Of a stretch of 37,999 nt of DNA, positions 28,303-36,990 are shown piece after piece. Below the pieces are notes generated by a model, which was given only the letters and a program-made list of their open reading frames with translations, searched no databases and had not been told where the DNA came from. The position numbers were made by a program, and so were the translations under genes. The stretch's first letter is position 1. The number at the start of each line of letters is the position of its first letter. This DNA comes from Candidatus Nomurabacteria bacterium RIFOXYB1_FULL_39_16 (GTDB lineage: Bacteria; Patescibacteriota; Minisyncoccia; Phycocordibacterales; UBA9973). The stretch spans positions 35,802 through 73,800 of the forward strand of contig MFWB01000008.1 in the NCBI GenBank assembly GCA_001787205.1, in the 5' to 3' direction.

Positions 28303-28797
28303 ATGACATTTTTTGATAAAATCAAACAAGATATCTGGAACTTTATTTACAAATTCTTCTTGCCCTTGAGAAAGCTTCTTTTAAATATGGGGCTAGTTTG
28401 GCACAAGAAAGGAAGACAGAGATACCACATAGGGTGGCTGGCTCCCGGGAAGACTTTAATGGAATTAAAAAGTCACCTTCATGACAAATGGGGTTTCGGT
28501 AACCATTTCATCGCTTGGATAGATGAAGACCAAGTTTTAAGCTGGAGAAAGTTAACGGATTTCGAAGACCAGTATCATCTGCGGGTTTACAAAGACGGAG
28601 AAATCTGCGGACATTTTGAATTAACCCCGGAAGCGCATCCTCTTGAGCACTTGGAAGAAAAAGGAGAGATAAATAAAAGAGAAGACTTTTTGAAATTCTT
28701 GGGTTCTTACGTGACACAAGAAAAACATATTTCAAATTTAAAAATGGATCCGAATGCCTTTGATCCAAAGTCGGAGATTACGATATCTAGGATTTAG
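28303..28797 (+). CDS. Conserved-looking protein of unknown function
   Basis: A 164-residue soluble protein with a hydrophobic amphipathic N-terminus (IWNFIYKFFLPLRKLLLNMGL, residues 11-31, possible membrane association). Aromatic and charged blocks follow, such as RYHIGWLAPGKTLMELKSHL and GFGNHFIAWIDEDQVLSWRK. I do not recognise a family. Its 3' end overlaps that of the ATP-grasp gene on the other strand by 11 bases. Because it begins just after a tRNA with its own -10 box, it seems to be transcribed alone. Confidence 0.6.
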   Translation: MTFFDKIKQDIWNFIYKFFLPLRKLLLNMGLVWHKKGRQRYHIGWLAPGKTLMELKSHLHDKWGFGNHFIAWIDEDQVLSWRKLTDFEDQYHLRVYKDGEICGHFELTPEAHPLEHLEEKGEINKREDFLKFLGSYVTQEKHISNLKMDPNAFDPKSEITISRI

Positions 28798-30001
28798 ATT
28801 CAGGTAAAACCAAGTCCCAGAGACGGCCTGCGACATTTTGGGGTTTCCCGAACATTACATAATGATGCAGGTCAATAAATGGCAAACTGTTGCACTCAAT
28901 GATTCCGCAGTGCCGTTCTTCTTTCCAAGATTTTGTGACGTCTTCAATGATGAAGTCTACTCCCACCAACGGGTCTTTCAGAAAGGCGCCGACTTTTTCC
29001 AGCATTTCTTTGTTTTCAGGGTGAATAATATCCGTTACTTCTGTGGTAGTTCCGCCACAACTTCGACTGGTTTTTTGTGAAAAAGTCACAGTGCGTCCTT
29101 TCTCTGGGATATCTTCTAAATTTATTTTTTGTCTTTTTAGTTCTTCTAGAGCCTCTTTATCTATGGATATCTGATGAAAAATAGGCCCCCCGCGTTCAGG
29201 TCTTTTATTTTCTTCATCTAAAAGTTCGTGCAAGGTGTGAACTCCGTCGCCTTTTACTTCCGGCTGGTCGCGCTTGACCACGCCGACTAATTTTCCACCT
29301 ATTAAGGTTCCACGAAAGAGGTATCCGCGCAGTTCTTCTTCAATCACGACGAGCGGGGAGAGTTTCTTCGCTTTTTTGAAGCCCACCATCAGCCCTTCCT
29401 CGGTATTTATATGAATCATCGTGTGTCTGCTTCTGGATCCCAGGTTTGGCTTGGTAATCACAGGTCTTTTTATGGGTTTTTGTATTCCGTTAAAAATTTT
29501 GAGCGCGGTTCTCTTGGTAAAAGCTACTCCGCCAGCCGCCACCGGGAAGCCTTCTTTCAAAAATTTTATTTTCATCGTGCCTTTGTTGTCCATCCACTTG
29601 AGCGCGGCGGATTCTTTAAATCCCGGACGAGGCAAGCCGTCAAAAAGAATAGTCTTGTTTACCCCGTTTGCGGGGCCCTTATATTCCGCCACGAAACCGT
29701 CTCTAATGGGGCCTAGATGAAACTCGCGCATTTTTATTCCGCGTTTCTTGGCCTCTTCCCAGAAACATTTTGTCCTCCAGGTGTCTTTTGCATCTGGTTC
29801 GTCGCTGTAGTATCCGAGCTTTAAAAAAATCATTAATTTGAAAAAGGGGAGGGAAATTTTATTGGAAATAGCTTCCGCGGTGTTCTTGAAAATCATTTCC
29901 ATTAAGTCAAAAAGTGGCTGGTCCAGCCATCCAAAAACAACGGACAGATAAGCTACTATGTGTATTTCCTGCGCCGGTTCACAATCTTTACAATGTCTCA
30001 T
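28787..30001 (-). CDS. ATP-grasp ligase, cyanophycin-synthetase/glutamate-ligase-like
   Basis: A 404-residue protein. The N-terminus has a CxxC (C4, C7). The middle carries an ATP-grasp domain: KRPVITKPNLGSRSRHTMIH, a later VVIEEELRGYLFRGTLIGGKLVGVVKR and the C-terminal VGVDFIIEDVT with GIIECNSLPFIDLHH, where the acidic residue and Asn bind magnesium. This is the order in cyanophycin synthetase-type and RimK-like carboxylate-amine ligases. The substrates are unknown. ATG 30001 is preferred to 30049 because a TATACT box lies 7 nt upstream and the longer form would overlap comF. Confidence 0.75.
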   Translation of the reverse strand: MRHCKDCEPAQEIHIVAYLSVVFGWLDQPLFDLMEMIFKNTAEAISNKISLPFFKLMIFLKLGYYSDEPDAKDTWRTKCFWEEAKKRGIKMREFHLGPIRDGFVAEYKGPANGVNKTILFDGLPRPGFKESAALKWMDNKGTMKIKFLKEGFPVAAGGVAFTKRTALKIFNGIQKPIKRPVITKPNLGSRSRHTMIHINTEEGLMVGFKKAKKLSPLVVIEEELRGYLFRGTLIGGKLVGVVKRDQPEVKGDGVHTLHELLDEENKRPERGGPIFHQISIDKEALEELKRQKINLEDIPEKGRTVTFSQKTSRSCGGTTTEVTDIIHPENKEMLEKVGAFLKDPLVGVDFIIEDVTKSWKEERHCGIIECNSLPFIDLHHYVMFGKPQNVAGRLWDLVLPESKS

Positions 30002-30008
30002 AGAAGGT

Positions 30009-30014
30009 AGTATA
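30009..30014 (-). promoter_or_regulatory. -10 box of the ATP-grasp gene
   Basis: TATACT on the minus strand ends 7 nt before the start codon at 30001, in the 25-nt gap after comF. Confidence 0.45.
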
Positions 30015-30026
30015 CAAAAATATATT

Positions 30027-30737
30027 CTAGTGCGCCACTGTGAAGGCAATCACTTTTCGTGCACCAGCTTGCCTTAAAACTTTCCTGGCTTCGCTTAAAG
30101 TGGCGCCGGTGGTGGTGATGTCGTCTATCAGAATTACATTTTTTCCTTTTATTAAATCTGTACTCTTCGCTTCATTTTTTATCGCAAACGTGCCGACCAT
30201 ATTTTTCAATCTGGTACTACGGTCCTTGATATGCGCTTGATGCAAAGTGTCCTTCGGTTTGATTAAAATATTATTTTCTAATTGCATATTTACGCTATCA
30301 CTGAAATGTGTATTTGTATCTACGCTATCGCGTAGATTGGTTTTTTTATTTATTTCTATTATTTCCTGACAAATCAGTTCTGCCTGGTTAAATCCCCGTT
30401 CCCGATATCTTTTCCGCGAGAGGGGGATAGGAATCAAAATAGCATCTATGAAGTTTTCCATTACAGATAACTCTGATAACTCTTCCAGAATTTTCTCATA
30501 AATATTCTCCGCAAAGACGCTCGCCAGCCTTTTTCTTCCCTTATATTTCAGAAGCCAGAGTGACTTTTTGATAGATTTGTCACGATAGTCATAAAGGGGG
30601 AAAATCCACTTCGCGCTCTCTCTTTCTGCTCCTCTAGCGTCCTTCAGGCACTCTCTGCATAAATCAACCCCTGTTTTACCGCACAATACGCATCTGGCGG
30701 GGAAAACTATGTCCAATATGGTGTTTAAAAATCGCAT
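30027..30737 (-). CDS. comF: ComF family phosphoribosyltransferase-like protein
   Basis: A 236-residue protein related to competence factor ComF. Two CxxC pairs (CVLCG and CRECL, residues 16-30) form a zinc finger. The phosphoribosyltransferase fold has PIPLSRKRYRERGFNQAE and the PRPP-loop VILIDDITTTGATLSEARK. Between them lies a poorly conserved stretch (about 130-165) with two DSV segments, encoded by a small repeat containing CTACGC-TATC-GCGTAG. ComF helps natural DNA uptake in model bacteria; here it sits back to back with the pilus cluster, which fits a DNA-uptake role. Confidence 0.88.
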   Translation of the reverse strand: MRFLNTILDIVFPARCVLCGKTGVDLCRECLKDARGAERESAKWIFPLYDYRDKSIKKSLWLLKYKGRKRLASVFAENIYEKILEELSELSVMENFIDAILIPIPLSRKRYRERGFNQAELICQEIIEINKKTNLRDSVDTNTHFSDSVNMQLENNILIKPKDTLHQAHIKDRSTRLKNMVGTFAIKNEAKSTDLIKGKNVILIDDITTTGATLSEARKVLRQAGARKVIAFTVAH

Positions 30738-30740
30738 TTA

Positions 30741-30749
30741 TGATATAAT
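30741..30749 (+). promoter_or_regulatory. Extended -10 promoter of the pilus operon
   Basis: TGA-TATAAT ends 16 nt before the pilM ATG (30766), giving a short leader, unlike the leaderless genes. It lies in the 28-nt gap between the divergent comF and pilM genes. Confidence 0.55.
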
Positions 30750-30765
30750 TTTAGCACAGATTAAA

Positions 30766-31893
30766 ATGAGCAATTTATTTAAAAATCTTTTTTCGGGTTT
30801 TAACAAAATTGGGAGTAATAGTATAGACAGCGCTGTCGGGGTGGACATCGGTTCTTCCGCTATTAAAGTGGTGGAAATCAAGAAAAAAGGAGGCAAGGCT
30901 GTACTTGAAACATACGGCGCCATAGCTCTCGGCCCTTATGCGGAAGTTGAAGCAGGGCGCGTTACCAACCTGCCGGTGGACAAGACAGCCCTGGCTCTAC
31001 TTGAGGTACTCAAGCAGTCCGACGTCAGCAATAAATCTCTTGCCCTATCTATCCCGGCCCAGTCAAGTTTGATTTTTACCTTAGAGCTCCCTCCACAAGT
31101 GGGAGACTCTGACATAGCCACCATTGTTCCTACTGAAGCTCGTAAATATATTCCGGTTCCGATAACCGAGGTTTCAATTGATTATTTTATCTTGCCGAAG
31201 AAAGAAGCTTCTTTTGAAGAAATGAATAACGCGGAATCGGCGGGGAGCGACAAAGGCAAGACGACTGTGCTGGTCGTCGCTACGCAGAATGATGCGGTGG
31301 CGAGATATCGCTCTATTGTTTCGGAGAGTAAACTGTCGGCTTCCTTTTTGGAAATCGAAGTATTCTCCTCCATTCGGGCAAATTTTGAACACGAGCTCTC
31401 CCCGGTTTTATTGGTGGACTTCGGCGCGTCTTCCACCAAGCTCTCTATCGTTGAATTCGGTATGATTAAAAATTATCACACCATAGATAGGGGAGGAGCA
31501 GATATCACCAACGCCATTTCCAAATCTTTAAGTGTTCCTTTTGCTGATGCGGAAAAAATGAAAAAGGAATTCGGCCTTTTTGGTAATCCTGTGGAGAAGA
31601 GTCTGGCTGATATCATCAAGGTGCACGTAGATTATATCTTTTCCGAGATGAATAATGTATTATTAGGATATGAGAAGAAAGACAATCGGACCATCAGCAA
31701 AGTGATATTCACGGGTGGGGGAGCTCTCTTAAAAGGATTGAAAGAAGTAGCCATAAATAATTTCAGAGCGGAGATAGAAATCGGCCATCCGTTCTCCAAA
31801 GTTGGCGCGCCGGCATTTCTAGAAAAGGTGCTTCTCTCTATGGGTCCAGAATTCGCAGTTGCTCTCGGTTTGGCATTGCGAAAATTACAATAA
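30766..31893 (+). CDS. pilM: Type IV pilus assembly protein PilM
   Basis: A 375-residue actin-like ATPase of the pilus alignment complex on the cytoplasmic side. It begins with the phosphate-1 motif AVGVDIGSSAIKVVEI, followed by LLVDFGASSTKLSIVE (phosphate-2) and IFTGGGALLKGLKE (adenosine motif). I chose ATG 30766 because the longer form from 30709 overlaps comF and the family starts close to the actin-like strand. It binds PilN's N-terminal tail. It opens the operon. Confidence 0.93.
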   Translation: MSNLFKNLFSGFNKIGSNSIDSAVGVDIGSSAIKVVEIKKKGGKAVLETYGAIALGPYAEVEAGRVTNLPVDKTALALLEVLKQSDVSNKSLALSIPAQSSLIFTLELPPQVGDSDIATIVPTEARKYIPVPITEVSIDYFILPKKEASFEEMNNAESAGSDKGKTTVLVVATQNDAVARYRSIVSESKLSASFLEIEVFSSIRANFEHELSPVLLVDFGASSTKLSIVEFGMIKNYHTIDRGGADITNAISKSLSVPFADAEKMKKEFGLFGNPVEKSLADIIKVHVDYIFSEMNNVLLGYEKKDNRTISKVIFTGGGALLKGLKEVAINNFRAEIEIGHPFSKVGAPAFLEKVLLSMGPEFAVALGLALRKLQ

Positions 31894-31915
31894 GTGAGAT
31901 AATAGAATAAAGAAA

Positions 31916-32512
31916 ATGGAGCAGAATTTTCAAACATCATTTATACCTCAGAAGCCTATCGTCAAAGAGCGTACTTCTTCGTCGCAGCCGGTCAGTATTT
32001 TTCTGATAATCTCCTTGTTTGTTTTGTTCGCCGTGCTTCTTGCCACGGGTGGTTTGTATTTCTATAAAGGGGTTATGAAAAATAATATTACGGAAATGGA
32101 AAAGACCTTGAACCTTGCCAAGAATCGCTTTGAGCCCGCCAAGATAGCGGAACTGCAAGTTTTAGACAAGCGTCTGCGCGCATCGAGCGAAATTTTATCC
32201 AAACATATAGCAACCACTCCGATTTTTAGCGCGCTTGAAAAGCTTACGATGAAGACTGTTCGTTATACGGATTTCAGCTATGAGCTCGGAACAGAGAAGA
32301 ACGCTCCGGTGAAAGTCAAAATGTCCGGACAGGCAATAGGCTACCGTTCCATCGCGCTTCAGTCCGATTTGTTTTCAAAGAATAAGAATTTTATTGATCC
32401 CGTCTTTTCCAATTTAACGCTGGATAACAACGGCAGTGTTATTTTTGACTTGGAGTTTTCGGTTGACCCGAGTTTTGTTAATTATAAGCAGACACTTTTA
32501 ACGGAGAGCTAA
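31916..32512 (+). CDS. pilN: PilN-like pilus alignment protein
   Basis: A 198-residue bitopic protein. The cytoplasmic N-terminal 27 residues (PIVKERTSSS) would contact PilM, one transmembrane helix spans about 27-50, and a coiled stretch (MEKTLNLAKNRFEPAKIAEL) leads into a periplasmic ferredoxin-like domain. The order PilM-PilN-PilO supports the call, as sequence identity in this family is low. It lies 22 nt after pilM. Confidence 0.72.
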   Translation: MEQNFQTSFIPQKPIVKERTSSSQPVSIFLIISLFVLFAVLLATGGLYFYKGVMKNNITEMEKTLNLAKNRFEPAKIAELQVLDKRLRASSEILSKHIATTPIFSALEKLTMKTVRYTDFSYELGTEKNAPVKVKMSGQAIGYRSIALQSDLFSKNKNFIDPVFSNLTLDNNGSVIFDLEFSVDPSFVNYKQTLLTES

Positions 32513-32518
32513 ACTTTT

Positions 32519-33133
32519 ATGATGAGATTTATAATGCCAATCATCTTAATAGCAATATCTATCACTCTCTTTTTCGTGTTTGCCAATCCTATCTACAACG
32601 AAATCTCAGTTTTGAGAGGGGAGGTCGCTTCCTACAACGAAGCGCTTGATAATTCCAAGGCGCTTGAAAACGAACGAGACAAATTGACCGCCAAATATAA
32701 CGCCATTAATCCGGAAAATTTAACCAAAATAGCAAAGCTTTTGCCGGAAAACGTTGATAACATACGTTTGATTTTAGAAATAGAACAGATAGCTCTGCCT
32801 TACGGCATGGTGTTGAAAGATGTGAAATACGACACGACAGACGCTGGAGCTGCCGCTACGGGTAGTGCTGCCATCCAAGGAGGTGGAGCCACCAAGACAA
32901 GTCCCAAAGATTACGGAATTTTTGATTTATCCTTCTCAACCACCGGCACCTATAATAATTTCATTAATTTTACCAAAGATCTTGAAAATAACCTTAGAAT
33001 TGTAGATATGTCTTCAATCATCTTTTCGTCCAACAACATAGTCGGCGCCAGTTCCAACCCCAGCTCCAAAACGGTTTCCACAGAAGTTTACAAATACGAT
33101 TTCAAGATTAAGACTTATTGGCTAAAAAATTAA
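32519..33133 (+). CDS. pilO: PilO-like pilus alignment protein
   Basis: A 204-residue protein with a transmembrane helix at about residues 5-23, a coiled coil (EISVLRGEVASYNEALDNSK and on to about 65) and a C-terminal domain with a Gly/Ala-rich loop (about 105-125). It follows pilN by 6 nt. Two adjacent ATG codons (32519 and 32522) are possible starts. PilN and PilO form a heterodimer that links the inner motor with the outer parts in diderm bacteria; in CPR cells the partner is unknown. Confidence 0.7.
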   Translation: MMRFIMPIILIAISITLFFVFANPIYNEISVLRGEVASYNEALDNSKALENERDKLTAKYNAINPENLTKIAKLLPENVDNIRLILEIEQIALPYGMVLKDVKYDTTDAGAAATGSAAIQGGGATKTSPKDYGIFDLSFSTTGTYNNFINFTKDLENNLRIVDMSSIIFSSNNIVGASSNPSSKTVSTEVYKYDFKIKTYWLKN

Positions 33134-33149
33134 AATCAAGAATAAAAAT

Positions 33150-33590
33150 ATGCCAAAAATCAAAAACATCATAATATTCACAGCCATCGCAGCAACTTTT
33201 GTCCTGATATATATTTTTTTTATTAGGCCATCTCCCGAAGAGGAAAATTTGGTAGTATCGCCATCTACCACGACATTGCCGGACGTAGGAGGTTCTCCCG
33301 CCAATTCGCAGGTAGTAGCTCCTTTGGTTGCTAAAGATTTTCTTGCTCTGTTGTTGAATGTTAAAAATATAAAATTAGACGACGCTATTTTATCCGATCC
33401 AGCGTTCCTTACTTTGCGCGATTCCAGTATTGTGCTTATCCCAGATGGAAACGAAGGCAGACCGAATCCGTTTGCGAAGTTTGGCAACGATGCTGTCACG
33501 ATGCCGACTACACCCACCTCTCCAGTTTCTCCAACAACAGTTCCTCCCACAACACCTCCAAATACCATCCCAGATCCCGTTCAGCCTTAA
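33150..33590 (+). CDS. Small membrane-anchored protein in the PilP position
   Basis: A 146-residue protein with an N-terminal transmembrane helix (about 6-24), a short globular part with FLALLLNVKNIKLDDAIL, and a Pro/Thr-rich tail (about 115-146). There is no lipobox cysteine, so it is not a typical PilP lipoprotein. The middle has PAFLTLRDSSIVLIPDGNEGRPNPFA, a motif I have seen near pilus genes of CPR bacteria. It is 16 nt after pilO and 12 nt before pilB, which suggests a structural pilus role. Confidence 0.6.
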   Translation: MPKIKNIIIFTAIAATFVLIYIFFIRPSPEEENLVVSPSTTTLPDVGGSPANSQVVAPLVAKDFLALLLNVKNIKLDDAILSDPAFLTLRDSSIVLIPDGNEGRPNPFAKFGNDAVTMPTTPTSPVSPTTVPPTTPPNTIPDPVQP

Positions 33591-33602
33591 CACACTTTAA
33601 TT

Positions 33603-35351
33603 ATGAGTTTTTTAGAAGCATTAGTTAAAAAGGGGGTGATAGAAAGTAGTCAAATAGGCGAAATCAAAAACCACGCCAAAGAGGAATACAACGGAAACAT
33701 TGAGGAAGCACTCCTTGAATCCGGTATTTCGGAAGAAAAAATTCTTGAAGCAAAAGGAGAGTATCTTGGTATTCCGATAAGGAAAGTAAATTCAGAGGAT
33801 ATGTCTTTCAGTGTTCTCAAATATATCTCGGAAGATTCGGCCCTACACTACCGTTTTGTGCCGATTGAATTGAGAGAGGGGGTGCTGGAAGTCGGAGTAA
33901 TGGATCCGGAGAACATCCAAGCTATGGATGCCCTTCAATTTATTTCCACCAAAATTGGCCTTCCTTTTAAAGTTTTTCTTATTACCAAGAGCGATTATGA
34001 GGGCGTTATGCAGACTTATAAAGGGCTCGGTAGCCAGGTGGAAGAAGCCTTAAATGAACTCAGTCAGGAAGAAATGGCTGATGTTAAAAATTTAAGCGAA
34101 GAAAATCTCAGTAAAGAAATAAAAAACATTAAACCGGGAGAAGAAGCGAAAATTGTGGAAGACGCGCCAGTGATAAAGATTGTCGCTGTCGTCTTGCGTA
34201 ATGCCATAGAGGGGGGCGCTTCCGATATACATATTGAATTCACGGGAGAAAAAGTAAAAGTGCGTTTCCGGGTGGACGGTGAACTGCACACCTCTATAGT
34301 CTTGCCTCCCAATGTCTATGGCGGTATTGTGGCGCGTATAAAAATTCTTGCCAAACTGCGTCTGGATGAGAAGCGCAAACCACAGGATGGGTCCTTTAGT
34401 ACCAGCATTGACGGAAGAAAAATTGATTTCCGTGTTTCCACTATGCCCGCATATTATGGGGAAAAAGTCGTGATGCGTATTCTTGATTCAGAAAAAGGAG
34501 TAAAACCATTAGATCAGCTAGGATTGTCGGAAATGAATTTAAACATAATCAGAGAAGCTATCAAAAAACCGTACGGACTTATCCTGGTAACAGGACCGAC
34601 GGGCTCCGGAAAGTCCACTACACTTTACTCAATAATGAATGAATTAGATAAAGAAAAAAGCAACATCGTTTCCTTGGAAGATCCGGTGGAGTATCATATG
34701 CCAGATATAAACCAATCTCAGATGATGCCGGAGATAGGTTACACTTTTGCTTCCGGCCTTCGCTCCATTCTTCGTCAGGACCCGGACATCATTATGGTCG
34801 GAGAAATCCGCGATAAAGAAACCGCGCAATTGGCTATTCAGGCAGCTCTAACTGGACACTTGGTGATCTCCACTCTACACACTAACAACGCTATCGGAGC
34901 TGTCCCTCGTTTGGTGGATATGGGAGTTGACCCATATTTGATAGCGCCGACCCTTATCGTATCAATCGCGCAACGTCTCGCTCGATTGACTTGTCCATCA
35001 TCTCGCAAGCTTGTGCCTATTGACCCCGGAGTCTTGAAACAGATTGAAGAACAGATGAAAGATTTGCCGGCAGAGTTTAAAAAGGACCTTTCTATGAAAA
35101 AGGAAATGTACGAAACCGTTCCGTCAGGGGAATGTCCTTCCGGCACGAGGGGTCGTATCGCGGTTTTTGAAATGTTCAAAATAGACAAAGAAATGCAATC
35201 TGTGATTTTGAAAGACCCGACCGATGGAGCTATCTATAAATCTGCCCGCAATAAGGGAATGCTTATGATGAGAGAAGACGCAATGCTAAAGGCTCTAGAC
35301 GGTATAATTCCTTTTACTGAAGTGTACAATTTCAACAATGAAAAAGAGTAG
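33603..35351 (+). CDS. pilB: Type IV pilus assembly ATPase PilB
   Basis: A 582-residue hexameric motor that powers pilus extension. The N-terminal MshEN-like region covers about 1-150. Walker A is GPTGSGKST (331-339), the Asp box lies around EDPVEYHM, and Walker B is IIMVGEIRDKETA with HTNNAIGAV. The zinc tetracysteine found in most PilB proteins is reduced to single cysteines, C464 in TCPSSRKL and C511 in ECPSGTRGR, so zinc is probably not bound in the usual way. PilT is encoded downstream. Confidence 0.95.
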   Translation: MSFLEALVKKGVIESSQIGEIKNHAKEEYNGNIEEALLESGISEEKILEAKGEYLGIPIRKVNSEDMSFSVLKYISEDSALHYRFVPIELREGVLEVGVMDPENIQAMDALQFISTKIGLPFKVFLITKSDYEGVMQTYKGLGSQVEEALNELSQEEMADVKNLSEENLSKEIKNIKPGEEAKIVEDAPVIKIVAVVLRNAIEGGASDIHIEFTGEKVKVRFRVDGELHTSIVLPPNVYGGIVARIKILAKLRLDEKRKPQDGSFSTSIDGRKIDFRVSTMPAYYGEKVVMRILDSEKGVKPLDQLGLSEMNLNIIREAIKKPYGLILVTGPTGSGKSTTLYSIMNELDKEKSNIVSLEDPVEYHMPDINQSQMMPEIGYTFASGLRSILRQDPDIIMVGEIRDKETAQLAIQAALTGHLVISTLHTNNAIGAVPRLVDMGVDPYLIAPTLIVSIAQRLARLTCPSSRKLVPIDPGVLKQIEEQMKDLPAEFKKDLSMKKEMYETVPSGECPSGTRGRIAVFEMFKIDKEMQSVILKDPTDGAIYKSARNKGMLMMREDAMLKALDGIIPFTEVYNFNNEKE

Positions 35352-35371
35352 TTTGAAAGCTTGTTTTATAG

Positions 35372-35377
35372 TATAAT
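35372..35377 (+). promoter_or_regulatory. -10 box before the response regulator
   Basis: TATAAT lies 17 nt before ATG 35395. AGGGGAAACAT between them looks like a Shine-Dalgarno sequence, one of the few in this window. A secondary promoter inside the pilus cluster is possible. Confidence 0.45.
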
Positions 35378-35394
35378 TAAGACAGGGGAAACAT

Positions 35395-35799
35395 ATGGAA
35401 GGAAATAAAAGAAAAATTTTAATAGTAGATGATGATAATTTTCTTTTAGATATGTATGCTCTGAAGTTCAGTCAGAATAATTTTGAAGTGTATACGGCAG
35501 CAAGTGGCATACATGCCCTGGAGAAATTAAAAGGAGGACTTTGTCCCGAGGTGATGCTGATGGATATAATTATGCCGGAGATGAACGGTTTTGAAGTGCT
35601 GGAGGAGCTTAATACAAAGAATATTTGCCCCAGTTGTACAAAAATAATTCTCTCTAATAAGAGCGAACAGAAAGACATAGATGAGGGTAAAAGGTTGGGT
35701 GTGGCCGGATACATCGTGAAAGCAAATTCCACCCCGGCAGAAGTCATAGAACAAGTGGTAAAAATTTTAGAAGAAAAAAAAGTTGTTGTTCCAAAATAG
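35395..35799 (+). CDS. Single-domain response regulator (CheY-like receiver)
   Basis: A 134-residue receiver without an output domain. Acidic pair D12/D13, phospho-acceptor D57 in MLMDIIMP, Ser87 in ILSNKS and conserved K109 in GYIVKA are all present. It stands between the pilus motors pilB and pilT, so it may control pilus extension or retraction by direct contact, as PilG/PilH-like receivers do elsewhere. No histidine kinase is in the window. Confidence 0.9.
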   Translation: MEGNKRKILIVDDDNFLLDMYALKFSQNNFEVYTAASGIHALEKLKGGLCPEVMLMDIIMPEMNGFEVLEELNTKNICPSCTKIILSNKSEQKDIDEGKRLGVAGYIVKANSTPAEVIEQVVKILEEKKVVVPK

Positions 35800-35853
35800 T
35801 ATTTTTAGATTTACCTTACAAACTTTATAACTTTACAAACCTTTAACTTATTT

Positions 35854-36912
35854 ATGGATTATAAAAAAGAACTTGAAACACTTATTTTAAATGTTATCCA
35901 CGAAAATGGTTCCGACCTACATTTAGGTGTAGGGCGTGTGCCAGTCATTAGGGTGGCAGGGGAACTTACTTTTCTGGTTAAGCATTCGATTCTAACGAAG
36001 GAAGATATGTTGGGTTTTTTGGAAGAAATATTCGACAAGACGAAGCTTGCCCTTTTTAAAGAAAATCAAGAAGCTGACTTCTCTTACGATTTCCGGGGAG
36101 AAGCTAGGCTTCGCGGGAACGCCTTTTTTCAGAAAGGTTTAATGAATATAGTTTTCAGATTGGTGCCGAAAGTGGAGACTATGTCTGAGTTGAGATTGCC
36201 CCCCATTTTAGCGGATTTGGCCCGCAAGAAGCAAGGATTTTTCCTTTGTGTCGGTCCCGTGGGGCAAGGTAAATCAACCACACTGTCAGCTATGATCAAT
36301 GTCATCAACAATGAACAAGCGCGTAATATTATTACTATTGAAGACCCAATTGAACACGTATATACTCCGAACAAATCCATCATTAACCAGCGGGAAGTGG
36401 GCATAGATACTAAGGACTTTCACGTGGCGCTTAAAGAAGTTTTCCGCCAGGACGTCAACGTAATAATGATTGGAGAAATGCGCACACCGGAAACTATTTC
36501 AACAGCCGTAACCGCAGCCGAGACGGGTCACCTGGTGCTCTCAACTCTACACACCAACAATGCTTCCCAGACCATTGATAGAATTATTGATTCATTCCCT
36601 GGCAGTCAGCAAGATCAAATCCGTGGACAGCTCGCAGCCTCTCTGCTCGGTATTTTCTCCCAGAGGCTTGTGCCGAGAATTTCAGGAGGGCTTGTTCCCG
36701 CCTATGAACTTCTTTTAAACAATAACGCCGTGGCGAATCTGATTCGCGAGAAACGCACACACGAGATAGACGTGGTCATAGAGACTGGTATGGAGTCTGG
36801 AATGGTAGACCTCAACCACTCACTGCTTGAGCTTGTGCGCGCTGGAGAAATCTCCATTGAAAACGCTTATCAGTATTCGCTTAATCCGAAAGGTCTTGAA
36901 AGGTTAATTTAA
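35854..36912 (+). CDS. pilT: Twitching motility / pilus retraction ATPase PilT
   Basis: A 352-residue hexameric ATPase that depolymerises pili. Walker A is GPVGQGKST (134-142), followed by EDPIEHVY, Walker B VIMIGEMRTPET and HLVLSTLHTNNASQT. The PilT-specific motif near the C-terminus reads NAVANLIREKRTHEI (usual AIRNLIRE). Length is normal. With PilB it allows cycles of extension and retraction, as used in DNA uptake or attachment to hosts. The 35800-35853 gap contains no gene. Confidence 0.95.
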   Translation: MDYKKELETLILNVIHENGSDLHLGVGRVPVIRVAGELTFLVKHSILTKEDMLGFLEEIFDKTKLALFKENQEADFSYDFRGEARLRGNAFFQKGLMNIVFRLVPKVETMSELRLPPILADLARKKQGFFLCVGPVGQGKSTTLSAMINVINNEQARNIITIEDPIEHVYTPNKSIINQREVGIDTKDFHVALKEVFRQDVNVIMIGEMRTPETISTAVTAAETGHLVLSTLHTNNASQTIDRIIDSFPGSQQDQIRGQLAASLLGIFSQRLVPRISGGLVPAYELLLNNNAVANLIREKRTHEIDVVIETGMESGMVDLNHSLLELVRAGEISIENAYQYSLNPKGLERLI

Positions 36913-36921
36913 AAAATTACT

Positions 36922-36990
36922 TGTCCCGTACTAAATTTTTGATTACGGGACATAAAGATAAAGATTATTAATTAAAATTTTAGTACTGGG
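36922..36990 (+). promoter_or_regulatory. Possible two-state leader structure before pilC
   Basis: TGTCCCGTA (36922-36930) pairs with TACGGGACA (36944-36952), a 9-bp hairpin. The same left strand and the next bases (36925-36939) can instead pair with 36974-36990 (15 bp with two bulges), which would hide the GGG just before the pilC ATG. The two structures exclude each other. No T-run follows the first hairpin, so it is not a standard terminator. Confidence 0.45.
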
